The translations under genes and the position numbers were made by a program. The notes beneath the pieces were generated by a model. That model saw only the letters and a list, made by a program, of their open reading frames with translations, made no database searches and was not told the DNA's origin. A DNA stretch of 64,000 nucleotides. Origin: Bryobacterales bacterium. GTDB taxonomy: Bacteria; Acidobacteriota; Terriglobia; Bryobacterales; UBA6623. Below, one piece after another: positions 17,228 through 25,450 of this stretch. The stretch's first letter is position 1. Each line of letters starts with the position of its first letter. Where the stretch lies: contig JAJEHF010000208.1 of the NCBI GenBank assembly GCA_022823865.1, forward strand, positions 1 to 64,000, in the 5' to 3' direction.

Positions 17228-18523
17228 CTAGACGAACTTCGTCACCCCTGGGCGTGCCAGCGGAGGCACGTCCAGCGCCATGTCCCACTGCAGGTTCTCG
17301 GGGAATCGCCTCTCTTGGGACTCCATGCCCTGTTCCCATGTAAGTTCTTGGCCGGTGTAGGCCGCTGTGCGGCCGAGGATGGCCAATTGCGTGCTGGTGG
17401 CCATGCGCACGCCATCGTTGACCGGCTCGCCGCGCCGGATGGCGCGGAACAGCACATCGTGCTCCTCTTGGTACATGTTGCGCTGCTGGCCGCGAAAGAC
17501 CCACGGATTCTCGCCCTCGATGCGGGGCATCAGGCCGCGCCCGATCGTCAGTCGGCCCTTGGTTCCGAGGATGTAGTCGGCGTTCTCGCGGTGGCAGCCG
17601 GTGATCTGACGGCAACCCATAAAGGCGCGCACGCCGCCGGGGTACAGGTAGTTGATCTCGAAGTGGTCGAAGATGTTCCCGTCGTGCGCGGGGATCTGCC
17701 TGCCGCCGACCGCCACGCAGCTCTCGGGCGGCTCGTCGCCGAAGGCCCAGGCGATCTTGTCAACGCTGTGGACGGCCTGCTCGACCAAGCCATCGCCGCA
17801 TAGCCAGACGAAGTTGTACCAGTTTCGGATCTGCCACTCGACATCACTCATGCCTAGCGGCCGCTCGTAGGCCGGAGGCATCGGCTTGACAGGGTTGGTG
17901 TAGTAGGTCGCATAGTAGGCCAAGATATCGCCGATCTCGCCCGAACGCACCCTGTCCATGGCCTCGATGATCATGTTGTTGTAGCGCCAGCAGAACCCAG
18001 CTACCAGCGACAGGCGCTTGCTGCTCGCCAGCTTGGCGGTTTCCAGCACCGAGCGCACGCCGGGCACGTCAACGGCCATGGGTTTCTCGCAGAACACGTG
18101 CTTGCCCGCCTCGATGCAGGCCTTGAGATGCTGCGGGCGAAATCCCGGCGGCGTGGCCAGCAACACGACATCGACATCGCTGTCGATTACCGCCTGGAAT
18201 GCGTCCAGCCCCAGGAATTGATGCCGTTTTCCCACGCGCACCTTGCCCTTGCGCTCGTGGCGGCCCTCGACCTGCTCCAAGCAGCGATCGATCCGCTCCT
18301 GCTCGACGTCCGCTACTGCTGTCAGCACGGCGAAGTCATCGGCTTGCAATGCCTGCGCGGCCGCTCCGGTGCCGCGTCCGCCGCAGCCCACCAAGCCGAC
18401 CTTGATCTCTTGGCTGCCCTCGGCCGCAGCTAGCAGCGACGCCGTGCCGGCGGCGGTCGCGGCATCTGTCATGAATCTGCGTCGTGATCGAGCTTGACGC
18501 TTCACGGTAGGGGAATCTGGCAT
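17228..18523 (-). CDS. Gfo/Idh/MocA-family NAD(P)-dependent oxidoreductase, Tat-exported
   Basis: Predicted sugar oxidoreductase or glycosidase-like member of the family. The Tat signal is RSRRRFMTDAATAAG, followed by the Rossmann dinucleotide loop VGLVGCGGRGTGAA and the family signature HVFCEKPMAVD. The C-terminal alpha/beta domain holds the substrate pocket (GLVEQAVHSVDKIAW with the candidate catalytic His). I prefer ATG 18523 over the GTG at 18544 because a GACAAT hexamer ends 9 nt before it and the GTG lies upstream of that element. The gene leads a four-step minus-strand run: oxidoreductase, cytochrome-SUMF1 protein, ApbE. Close relatives act on carbohydrate derivatives; the substrate is unknown. 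Confidence 0.9.
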   Translation of the reverse strand: MPDSPTVKRQARSRRRFMTDAATAAGTASLLAAAEGSQEIKVGLVGCGGRGTGAAAQALQADDFAVLTAVADVEQERIDRCLEQVEGRHERKGKVRVGKRHQFLGLDAFQAVIDSDVDVVLLATPPGFRPQHLKACIEAGKHVFCEKPMAVDVPGVRSVLETAKLASSKRLSLVAGFCWRYNNMIIEAMDRVRSGEIGDILAYYATYYTNPVKPMPPAYERPLGMSDVEWQIRNWYNFVWLCGDGLVEQAVHSVDKIAWAFGDEPPESCVAVGGRQIPAHDGNIFDHFEINYLYPGGVRAFMGCRQITGCHRENADYILGTKGRLTIGRGLMPRIEGENPWVFRGQQRNMYQEEHDVLFRAIRRGEPVNDGVRMATSTQLAILGRTAAYTGQELTWEQGMESQERRFPENLQWDMALDVPPLARPGVTKFV

Positions 18524-18614
18524 GCTTCTCGCATTGTCGCCCACCGCTGGCCGAATTGCATGTGGCGGCGCGGCTCGGACCCCGTCCAGCGCAGTGGGGC
18601 CGGCGGCCCGGACG

Positions 18615-18620
18615 TACCAT
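18615..18620 (+). promoter_or_regulatory. -10-like hexamer TACCAT, 8 nt before a GTG start
   Basis: TACCAT ends 8 nt upstream of the GTG at 18629, consistent with a leaderless or near-leaderless transcript. It fits TANNNT but has only four matches to TATAAT. Confidence 0.35.
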
Positions 18621-18628
18621 GAGAACAG

Positions 18629-19549
18629 GTGCGAGGGCTGATCGCGAGTCTGGTCGCTGGCGCGGGCTTGGTCCGGCGCGGTCGCACCCCTCTGTCAGTG
18701 CTTGCGGCGCTTGCGCTGGCTCTGGCCCAGGCCGCGCCTTCAGCGGCGCAACCGTCCGACCCTGCCGCCGAAGCTGAACAAGGTTTGGCGCTGGTCAACT
18801 TGGACCTGCTGGACAGACGAGACGGCTATGCGATCCCCGCCGACAGCCGATTCCTCCCGGGAGAGACGATCCACGTCTATTTCCAGATTGGCGGCTATCA
18901 GGTTGGCCCGGAATTCCGCATCTCGCTCAGCTATGAGATGAGAGCCTTGGACCCGGAGGGGCGGTCGTTCTTCGCGGCCGAGGGAGGCGAGATCGACGTC
19001 GAACTCGCCCCGCAGGACGAGAATTGGATGCCGGTCGTGCGGTATTCTCCCCGCATCCCCGATCATGCCGGCGGCGGCACGTATTCGATCCAGATCACCG
19101 TGCGCGACGAACTGGCCGACAGTGGTGTGTCGGTGCGACTGCCCATCGCCGTTGATGGCAGCCGCGTGCAGAGCGCGGATCAGTTGCTGGTCCGAAACTT
19201 CGGCTTCTCCCGCGCTGAGGGCGGCGACCTGTTGGAGGCCCCAGTCTTCGACGCGGGAGAGGAGATTTGGGCCGATTTCTTCATCACCGGCTACAAGACT
19301 AGGGAGGACAACACCTACCAAGTCGAATCCGATGCCTGGGTGCAGGATGCCGAGGGAGAGAAGTTGTTCGACTTCAAGCCCGCCGGCGAGGCGGGCAGCC
19401 CGTTCTACCCCAGGTTGTGGCTGCCTGCCAGGCTTCGGCTGCAGCTCGACGAGTCGATTCCGCCCGGCCGCTATGCGGTGGTGCTGCGCCTGCGGGACAT
19501 GGTCGGCGGAGTCGATGCCGTCGAACACTACGACTTCAGGATTCGCTGA
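18629..19549 (+). CDS. Exported beta-rich protein of unknown function (306 aa)
   Basis: No recognised family. It starts with GTG and has an N-terminal signal sequence (residues ~1-40, ending ALAQAAPSAAQ). The mature protein reads as two related immunoglobulin-like beta-sandwich halves. Each half has a phrase of the form FLPGETIHVYFQIGGY / FDAGEEIWADFFITGY followed by a Y-or-N-rich strand and a PGRY/GGTYSI-like closing turn, so an internal duplication is likely. The next gene, a redoxin, begins 28 bp downstream, but a TATAAT between them suggests it also has its own promoter. A structural or ligand-binding periplasmic role is a guess. Confidence 0.75.
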   Translation: MRGLIASLVAGAGLVRRGRTPLSVLAALALALAQAAPSAAQPSDPAAEAEQGLALVNLDLLDRRDGYAIPADSRFLPGETIHVYFQIGGYQVGPEFRISLSYEMRALDPEGRSFFAAEGGEIDVELAPQDENWMPVVRYSPRIPDHAGGGTYSIQITVRDELADSGVSVRLPIAVDGSRVQSADQLLVRNFGFSRAEGGDLLEAPVFDAGEEIWADFFITGYKTREDNTYQVESDAWVQDAEGEKLFDFKPAGEAGSPFYPRLWLPARLRLQLDESIPPGRYAVVLRLRDMVGGVDAVEHYDFRIR

Positions 19550-19564
19550 CAGGTTCGGCGGCGG

Positions 19565-19570
19565 TATAAT
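19565..19570 (+). promoter_or_regulatory. Consensus -10 hexamer TATAAT, 6 nt before a GTG start
   Basis: A perfect TATAAT in strongly GC-rich surroundings, followed by CGCCTC and the GTG at 19577. A transcript would begin on or within a base of the start codon. No good -35 is seen (TTCGCT at 17 bp). Confidence 0.6.
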
Positions 19571-19576
19571 CGCCTC

Positions 19577-20164
19577 GTGTCTCTCACAGAATCCACGATG
19601 CTGCCGCTCGGTACGGCGGCGCCCGACTTTTCGCTCCCTGATGTGGTTTCCGGCCGGACCGTTTCGCTAGCGGATGTGTCCGAGGGCCGGGACGGCCTGT
19701 TGGTGATGTTTATCTGCGCACACTGCCCATTCGTGCTGCATGTCGAAGACGAACTCGCTCGGCTGGGCAGGGACTACGCCGGTTCGGCCGGGCTCGGCAT
19801 CGTCGCGATCTCTTCCAACAGCGTCGAAACGCATCCGGAGGACGCACCCGACAAGCTGAGTGCCATGGCCGCCAGGCTCGGCTTCAACTTCCCCTACCTG
19901 TACGACGAATCCCAACAGGCAGCGAAGGACTACACCGCCGCATGCACACCTGACTTTTTCCTCTTCGACGGCACGGGCCAGCTTGTCTATCGCGGCCGGC
20001 TCGATGGTAGCCGCCCCGGCAACGGCGTGCCGCTGGACGGCGGTGACCTGCGCGGTGCCATCAATGCCCTGCTCGCTGGCGAGTCGGCGCCGCGGGAGCA
20101 GGTGCCGAGTGCAGGCTGCAACATCAAGTGGGCGCCGGGCAACGCTCCCGCGTATTTCGGATAG
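19577..20164 (+). CDS. Redoxin/thioredoxin-like protein (AhpC/TSA fold)
   Basis: Thioredoxin-fold protein of 195 residues with no signal peptide. It has the peroxiredoxin/redoxin opening APDFSLPDVVSG and a CAHC active site (C47, C50) in VMFICAHCPFV, then ISSNSVETHPEDAP and the cis-Pro region TPDFFLFD. The CxHCPFV variant is typical of a distinct subgroup of cytosolic redoxins. Start GTG 19577 is set by the adjacent TATAAT. The PQQ dehydrogenase gene starts 8 bp downstream, so the two are probably co-transcribed. Likely role: thiol-disulfide or peroxide chemistry. Confidence 0.88.
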   Translation: MSLTESTMLPLGTAAPDFSLPDVVSGRTVSLADVSEGRDGLLVMFICAHCPFVLHVEDELARLGRDYAGSAGLGIVAISSNSVETHPEDAPDKLSAMAARLGFNFPYLYDESQQAAKDYTAACTPDFFLFDGTGQLVYRGRLDGSRPGNGVPLDGGDLRGAINALLAGESAPREQVPSAGCNIKWAPGNAPAYFG

Positions 20165-20172
20165 TCCGCTCG

Positions 20173-22563
20173 ATGGTGCTGCCGCACCTTGAATCCATCT
20201 CGGTGATCCCTTGGGGTGCCGCGGCACGCCCGAAACACCGCGGGGCGATCGCCCTGGCGATCTCGCTCGTTTGCGCCAGCGTCGCCGTAGGGCAGGGCAC
20301 CGCCGACCTAGAGGCCGGGCGGGCAGCGTTCGAGACCTACTGCGGTAGCTGCCACGGCGGCGACGGCCGGGGCGGCGAGTACGCGCCGGACATCATCACG
20401 CCCGGCGTTGCCGTCGGTCGCAGTGACCAGCAGATCAAGGAAATCATCCAGGAGGGCTTGCCAGAACGTGGCATGCCCTCCATCAACGTTCCGGAGCCGG
20501 AGCTCGGGCACCTCTTGAGCTTCTATGGCTCGCTGACGAAGCCAGCCTCGCGCAGCATTGCCGCGGGAAACGCCGAATCCGGTGCGCGGATCTTCCGACA
20601 GCGCGGCTGCGCCGACTGTCACGTGCCCGGCCCCGCGGCACGCATCCGCGGTCCGGGTCTGGCCACTATCGGGGCGGAGCAGACCTTGGAGCAGATCCGG
20701 CTATCCATCACCGATCCGTCCTCGCGCATCGCTGCCGGGTATGCCGCCGTTCGGGTGCGCTTGGGCAGCGGCGAATCGATCGAAGGCTTCGCCAGGAATC
20801 GAAGCGCCCTAGACCTGCAACTGCAGACCTTCGGTGGAGAGTTCCGCTTCCTCGCGCTTGACGAAGTGGCCGCAATTGACGAGCGCCCGGGTTCTCTGAT
20901 GCCGGAAATCGAACTGGACCCGGACGAGCGGGCGGACTTGGTGGCGTTCTTGAGCCGCCAGGACGGCAGCGGAGCGCTGGCCGACGCGTTAGCGGCTCAC
21001 GCTTCGGACTCGGGCCTGCCATTCGCGCGCATCCTCCATTCAAGGCCCGGAGAGTGGCCCACCTACAACGGCCGGCTCGACGGCAACCGCCACAGCCAGC
21101 TGGACCAGATTCACCAGCGCAACGTGAATCGGCTGGAGCTGGCTTGGATGTATCCCCTGGACTCGCCGAACCTGCTCGAAACCACCCCCGTGGTTGTGGA
21201 CGGAGTGATGTACGTCACGTTCTCGAACGAGATCCATGCCTTGGACGCGCTGCACGGACGTCGCATCTGGAGCTATAGCCAGCCCCGCACGCCCGACATT
21301 CTCGGGGCCGCGGCTCGCGCCGCCAACCGCGGCGTGGCGGTGCTCGGAGAGCGGGTCTTCATGGTGACCGATCATGCCCATTTGCTGGCTTTCGACAGAG
21401 TGAGCGGACGCAAGCTCTGGGATGTCGAAATGGCCGACCACCGGGAGAACTACAACGCAACGATGGCTCCCCTGGTTGTCCGGGATATGGTGGTTTCCGG
21501 TATCTCGGGAGGCGATCAGGGCGTGCGCGGCTTCCTGGCCGCTTACGATCCCGAGACCGGCCAGCGGCTCTGGCGCTTCTGGACGATCCCGTTGCCGGGC
21601 GAGCCGCTTTCCGAGACTTGGCAGGGCTCGGTGCTGCCGCACGGTTGTGGCACGACTTGGCTGACCGGGAGTTACGACGCGGACCTGGACTTGCTCTACT
21701 GGCCGACCGGCAATCCCTGCCCCGACATGAACGGCGACGAGCGGCTCGGAGACAATCTCTATTCCAACTCGATCCTCGCGTTGCGCCCGGAGACTGGAAC
21801 GCTGGTGTGGCACTTCCAGTACACCCCGCACGACGAGCACGACTGGGACTCGGTGCAGACTCCGGTCCTGGCGGACATCGAGTGGCACGGCGAGCGCCGC
21901 AAGGTGCTGTTGCACGCCAACCGCAATGGGTTCTTCTACGTCTTGGACCGCGAAGACGGCGAGCTGCTGCTGGCCGAGCCCTTCGTGCGCAAGCTGACCT
22001 GGGCCGAGCGCGTCGGCGCGGACGGCCGCCCGGTGCTGATCCCGGGCAAGCGGCCCACCCGTGGCGGGAACCTGGTCTGCCCGGGGTTGCAAGGCGCGAC
22101 CAACTGGCCTTCCAAGTCGTTCGATCCCGCGACCGGGCTGTTCTACACGATGGCGTCAGAGTTCTGCCATGTCTTCACGAAGCGAGACGAGACGTGGCAG
22201 GCCGGCAAGACCTACTACGGAGGCTCGGCCCGCGAGCCGAGCGGCGAGCCGGGAGAACGCTACCTGCGCGCAATCGACGTGCTGACTGGCGACATCGCTT
22301 GGGAGCGCAAGCTCGGCGACTCGATCCGCGCCAATTGGTCGGGCCTGGTTTCCACGGCAGCCGGGCTCGTGTTCTTCGCCGACAATTCCGGGACGTTCTC
22401 CGCCGCCCGTGCCGCCGACGGAGAGCTGCTTTGGAGCCGCCACCTCAACGCCCAGGTGCGCGCTTCTCCTATGACTTATATGCTCGGCGGCAGGCAATTC
22501 GTGACCATCGCCGCCGGCAAGAATATTCTGGCATTCGCGCTGCCCCCTGCCGAGCTCCCGTGA
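20173..22563 (+). CDS. PQQ-dependent dehydrogenase with two N-terminal cytochrome c domains
   Basis: Predicted periplasmic quinohaemoprotein alcohol/sugar dehydrogenase (796 aa). After a leader (KHRGAIALAISLVCASVAVG) come two haem c motifs, CGSCH at 57-61 and CADCH at 146-150. The rest is an eight-bladed PQQ propeller with W-motif-like repeats (for example GRRIWSYSQP, GRKLWDVEMADH, GTLVWHFQYTPHDEHDWDS, GDIAWERKLG). The PHDEHDWD block is the expected PQQ/Ca2+ site region. The start could be ATG 20173 or a later GTG before the hydrophobic segment. It lies 8 bp after the redoxin gene. Most quinohaemoproteins carry the cytochrome at the C-terminus, so the order here is notable. Confidence 0.92.
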   Translation: MVLPHLESISVIPWGAAARPKHRGAIALAISLVCASVAVGQGTADLEAGRAAFETYCGSCHGGDGRGGEYAPDIITPGVAVGRSDQQIKEIIQEGLPERGMPSINVPEPELGHLLSFYGSLTKPASRSIAAGNAESGARIFRQRGCADCHVPGPAARIRGPGLATIGAEQTLEQIRLSITDPSSRIAAGYAAVRVRLGSGESIEGFARNRSALDLQLQTFGGEFRFLALDEVAAIDERPGSLMPEIELDPDERADLVAFLSRQDGSGALADALAAHASDSGLPFARILHSRPGEWPTYNGRLDGNRHSQLDQIHQRNVNRLELAWMYPLDSPNLLETTPVVVDGVMYVTFSNEIHALDALHGRRIWSYSQPRTPDILGAAARAANRGVAVLGERVFMVTDHAHLLAFDRVSGRKLWDVEMADHRENYNATMAPLVVRDMVVSGISGGDQGVRGFLAAYDPETGQRLWRFWTIPLPGEPLSETWQGSVLPHGCGTTWLTGSYDADLDLLYWPTGNPCPDMNGDERLGDNLYSNSILALRPETGTLVWHFQYTPHDEHDWDSVQTPVLADIEWHGERRKVLLHANRNGFFYVLDREDGELLLAEPFVRKLTWAERVGADGRPVLIPGKRPTRGGNLVCPGLQGATNWPSKSFDPATGLFYTMASEFCHVFTKRDETWQAGKTYYGGSAREPSGEPGERYLRAIDVLTGDIAWERKLGDSIRANWSGLVSTAAGLVFFADNSGTFSAARAADGELLWSRHLNAQVRASPMTYMLGGRQFVTIAAGKNILAFALPPAELP

Positions 22564-22570
22564 CGGGAGC
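22554..22570 (+). terminator. Stem-loop spanning the stop codon of the PQQ dehydrogenase gene
   Basis: GCTCCCG - TGA - CGGGAGC forms a perfect 7-bp GC-rich stem whose 3-nt loop is the stop codon. No U-tract follows, so it is at best a factor-dependent or RNA-stabilising 3' end. A second hairpin, AGCGGT-GCG-ACCGCT, lies at 22624-22638 before the convergent zinc-protein gene. Confidence 0.4.
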
Positions 22571-22674
22571 GGACCGAGGGCAGCGCATCGGTTTGTCTGT
22601 AGCTGGGAATCAGCTCCCGCAGGAGCGGTGCGACCGCTATGCGGCCTGTTGTCGCGCAGGTCCTCTTACGCAGC

Positions 22675-23046
22675 TTACGCAGCGCGCACGAAGTCGCCCG
22701 ATTGGTGGGAGACGCCGGAGCAGTCGTACTCGTCTTGGCAGTAGACGCACAGCGTAGTCCACGGGATGGCCTCGAGACGCTGCGGGTTGATCTCCGCGCC
22801 GCAGTCCTGGCAGATACCGTACTCGTCTTCGTCAAGCAGCCTGAGTGCGGTCTGGACAGCCTTGCGGGTCTCGAAGTCGTTGTTGATCACGCTGATGGTG
22901 AGGTCCATCTCGAACCGAGTCTGCATCTGGTCCATGGGATCGTTGCAGCGGTCGCGGATCAATTCGTCCCGGTTATTGCGCCGGGTCAGCGCGTCGAGTT
23001 TTGCCAGCAGCTGCTGGCGCACAACTTCTTTTTCTAGAGTGACCAT
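22675..23046 (-). CDS. DksA/TraR-family zinc-finger protein
   Basis: Transcription-factor-like protein of 123 residues. A coiled-coil N-terminal part (about 1-70) is followed by a four-cysteine zinc finger (C79, C82, C100, C103; CQDC and CVYC). DksA-family proteins bind the RNA polymerase secondary channel and alter initiation. The coiled-coil tip here (RNNRDELIRDRCNDPMDQ) lacks an obvious DxxDxA motif of classical DksA, so ppGpp-type action is uncertain. It has a strong Shine-Dalgarno AAGGAG 10 nt upstream of the ATG, unlike many genes in the window, and an AT-rich upstream region. Confidence 0.88.
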   Translation of the reverse strand: MVTLEKEVVRQQLLAKLDALTRRNNRDELIRDRCNDPMDQMQTRFEMDLTISVINNDFETRKAVQTALRLLDEDEYGICQDCGAEINPQRLEAIPWTTLCVYCQDEYDCSGVSHQSGDFVRAA

Positions 23047-23146
23047 GATTGCGTTTCTCCTTGCAAGAAGATCTGGAGCAGGGTTGCTGACACCGGCCCG
23101 CCTGCAATAACGGTCCGGCTATGTGCTCGGATCGATCTCCTTAACT

Positions 23147-23175
23147 AGTAGAGTATAGATGAAAACCACCGTCAA
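23147..23175 (-). promoter_or_regulatory. Sigma70-like promoter for the DksA/TraR-type gene, overlapping an inverted repeat
   Basis: On the minus strand TTGACG (23170-23175) is followed after 17 bp by TCTACT (23147-23152); a better -10 match, TATACT (23152-23157), sits only 12 bp away. TTGACG is also the loop of the inverted repeat AACCAC...GTGGTT (23164-23181). The region is markedly AT-rich compared with its surroundings. It could be an operator, or the weak terminator of the upstream glycosylase gene. Confidence 0.45.
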
Positions 23176-23226
23176 GTGGTTGCACCTTGTAAAGAATATT
23201 TTTTTCCGTGGACAATATGCAAGCCT

Positions 23227-23934
23227 CTAAACATCGGAAAAGATCCCCTTGGCTGTTCGTAAAACATTGACCAACATAGACTTAGTAAGGCGGCCAGTCT
23301 GTGTATTCTGGCGGCTGGGGTGATAACTGCACAGCAGATCGGGCCCGTTCGCGGGACGAAAAAAATGGCGACCGTGCGCGAACGGGTAGTCGCGAGCGCG
23401 CAGCGAGGGGTGGCGAGCGCGCAAAACGGCCAGCCACGAGTCATGCGCGAGACGCCCGAGAGTGACCACCGCGCGGAGCCCCTGAAGCATGCTGGCCTCG
23501 CGCTCGAGGAACGGGCGACAAGCCGCAAACTCTCCCGGAAGGGGCCTGTTCTGGGGCGGCGCGCAGCGCACTGCGGAGGCGATGTAGCAGTCGCGCAAGA
23601 CCAATCCGTCGTCCCTGGACGTGGCCGTCGGCTGCGACGCGAATCCCGTCTGAAACAAGGCGTCGTAGAGGAAATCGCCCGAACTGTCGCCGGTGAACAC
23701 CCTGCCTGTCCGGTTGGCGCCGTGAGCGCCCGGCGCCAGCCCGACCAGCAGCAGGCGTGCGCCTGGGTCCCCGAACGAAGGCACGGGCCGGCCCCAGTAA
23801 TCCCAGTTGAGATAGGCGCGGCGCTTGACGCGGGCAACGCTCTGGCAGTGCTCTACCAGGCGCGCGCAACGGCGGCAGGCCACGATTTCGGTTTGCAAAG
23901 CCGCCAAGTGGCGGTGGGTGGCACCGCGGCCCAT
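23227..23934 (-). CDS. Uracil-DNA glycosylase, family 5-like (Fe-S)
   Basis: DNA repair enzyme that removes uracil and possibly other deaminated bases. The ATG at 23934 gives 235 residues. Motif 1 is GLAPGAHGANRTGRVFTGD and motif 2 is HPSRQNTQTGRLT, the pattern of family 5 (UDGb), in which the usual catalytic Asp/Asn of motif 1 is absent. Four cysteines (C20, C23, C124, C139) are placed as the 4Fe-4S ligands. A longer in-frame TTG start at 24003 is possible but adds residues not typical of the family. It lies upstream of the zinc-finger gene on the same strand, with a 180-bp gap. Confidence 0.93.
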   Translation of the reverse strand: MGRGATHRHLAALQTEIVACRRCARLVEHCQSVARVKRRAYLNWDYWGRPVPSFGDPGARLLLVGLAPGAHGANRTGRVFTGDSSGDFLYDALFQTGFASQPTATSRDDGLVLRDCYIASAVRCAPPQNRPLPGEFAACRPFLEREASMLQGLRAVVTLGRLAHDSWLAVLRARHPSLRARDYPFAHGRHFFRPANGPDLLCSYHPSRQNTQTGRLTKSMLVNVLRTAKGIFSDV

Positions 23935-24102
23935 GTTGTGTCGAAGTCTAGCAGGCCCTTGGAAGTCAGCATTGCGCGGCGTCAGCCCCGCGCCGCTTGC
24001 CAACGCTTGACTGATCTGTTATAAATTCGCACACGCTTGACGCGGGTTGGCTTGGCACTCCCGCCGAGACGCTGCCCGCTGCGTCTGGCGACGCGATGGC
24101 AT

Positions 24103-24702
24103 ATGCCAAGCAAGGCCCAGACCGGAAAGGGGGCTGAGACTTCGCCGAGCAGTGGTCCGATAGCTCCAAGACCTGCGGTCCACTCACGCAGCGCAAAGCG
24201 CCCCGTCAGCAAGGAGCGCCTTGCGGAGGAGCGGCAGCAGGAGCACTTCACTCTGGGAACGGAACTGTTCCAGTCGCGCAAGTTCGGCGCGGCGCGGCGG
24301 ATGTTGGAGAAGGTACGGGCGGGCCCCAACGTCGGGCTGAGCCACCGGGCCGGTGTCTTCATCGAGATCTGTCGCAAGCACTCCGAGCGCAAGCGCCCGT
24401 TGCTCGAGACCGTGGAGGACTACTACAACCACGGCGTTCAACTGGTCAACAACGGCCAGTTCGCGGACGCCGTGCGAGTGCTAAACCGCGGCTTGGCCAA
24501 GGATGCCGAGGCTGCGCACTTGCACTACGTCAAGGGTGTCGCCAAAGTCCTCGCAGGGGACCACAATTCCGCAAGCAAGTCGATTCGCAAGGCAATCGAG
24601 CTGGACTCCGAGATTCGAATTCTGGCGCGGCGCGACCCCGACTTGCGCTCGGTAATCCGGTCGGCGCCGTTCGCCGACTTGGTCGCAGACAAGCCCGCCT
24701 GA
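24103..24702 (+). CDS. TPR-containing protein (199 aa)
   Basis: A basic, Ser/Pro-rich N-terminus (residues 1-40) is followed by tetratricopeptide-type helical repeats: HFTLGTELFQSRKFGAARRM, YYNHGVQLVNNGQFADAVRV and LHYVKGVAKVLAGDHNSASK. The repeats resemble short bacterial TPR scaffold proteins. I choose ATG 24103 because upstream residues from an in-frame TTG at 24037 look non-native. A TATAAA lies at 24020-24025 and could promote either start. It is cytoplasmic with no catalytic motif, so a protein-protein adaptor is the likely role. Confidence 0.8.
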   Translation: MPSKAQTGKGAETSPSSGPIAPRPAVHSRSAKRPVSKERLAEERQQEHFTLGTELFQSRKFGAARRMLEKVRAGPNVGLSHRAGVFIEICRKHSERKRPLLETVEDYYNHGVQLVNNGQFADAVRVLNRGLAKDAEAAHLHYVKGVAKVLAGDHNSASKSIRKAIELDSEIRILARRDPDLRSVIRSAPFADLVADKPA

Positions 24703-24715
24703 GCGCCCCGCCCGG

Positions 24716-25450
24716 TCAGCTGCTGGCAGGCGTGAAGATGATCACGTGCTGGGAGGGCAGGAACTCCAGCACTTCCACGAGATCGAATCCGGCGGGTTCG
24801 ATCTCTGATCGGACTTCGGCAACGCTCATCTTGTGGAGCGGGTGGATTGGCACCCCCGGTTGTTCCTTGCGGTACTCGACGACGACGAGCCGGCCCGCTG
24901 GCTTGAGCGACCGCCGGATGTGGGCGAGCGTGAGAGCGGGGTGGGCAAGTTCGTGGTACACGTCCACCAGAAGGACGAGGTCAACCGCGGATTCTGGCAG
25001 GCTCGGGTCCCGGGGAGTTGCGAGAACCATCTCAACGTTCTCGATGCCGCGCTCGCGCAAGTTCACTGCGAGCATGTCTAGCATTTCCTGCTGGATATCG
25101 ACCGCGATCACCTTGCCTGCGCTTCCAACCCTCCTTGCCAGCCGCCAGGTGAAGTAGCCCACTCCGGCGCCGAGATCAACCACCGTGGCGCCGGGCTCGA
25201 TATCGAGCGCGTTGACGAGTCTGTCGGGCTGCTCTTCTTGCTCGCGCTCCGGGCGGGTCAGCCAGTCGGCATAGACCCAGCTCATCGCCGGGGCGATCTG
25301 CCTTGGCCTCTGTGCGTCAGGGCTGCGTTCTTGTTGAGCCCCTAGCCGTTGCCACGGGCTGGCGGAGACCAGGCCAATGAATACAGCTGCGAGAACGCCT
25401 GCTAGGCGGGCGGTCTGGATCCGGCTTGTGCTACGCAGCGAGCAGGCCAT
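24716..25450 (-). CDS. Class I SAM-dependent methyltransferase with N-terminal signal peptide
   Basis: Rossmann methyltransferase of 244 residues. The SAM-binding motif I is VVDLGAGVGYFTWRL, motif II AVDIQQEML and the post-motif region DLVLLVDVYHEL. The unusual point is a clear N-terminal export signal (basic start, then RLAGVLAAVFIGLVSASPW), since SAM is not expected in the periplasm. It overlaps the end of the DapA-like gene by 20 bp, indicating one transcript. Similar exported methyltransferases are recurrent in Acidobacteria-like genomes as far as I recall, with unknown substrate. Confidence 0.85.
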   Translation of the reverse strand: MACSLRSTSRIQTARLAGVLAAVFIGLVSASPWQRLGAQQERSPDAQRPRQIAPAMSWVYADWLTRPEREQEEQPDRLVNALDIEPGATVVDLGAGVGYFTWRLARRVGSAGKVIAVDIQQEMLDMLAVNLRERGIENVEMVLATPRDPSLPESAVDLVLLVDVYHELAHPALTLAHIRRSLKPAGRLVVVEYRKEQPGVPIHPLHKMSVAEVRSEIEPAGFDLVEVLEFLPSQHVIIFTPASS

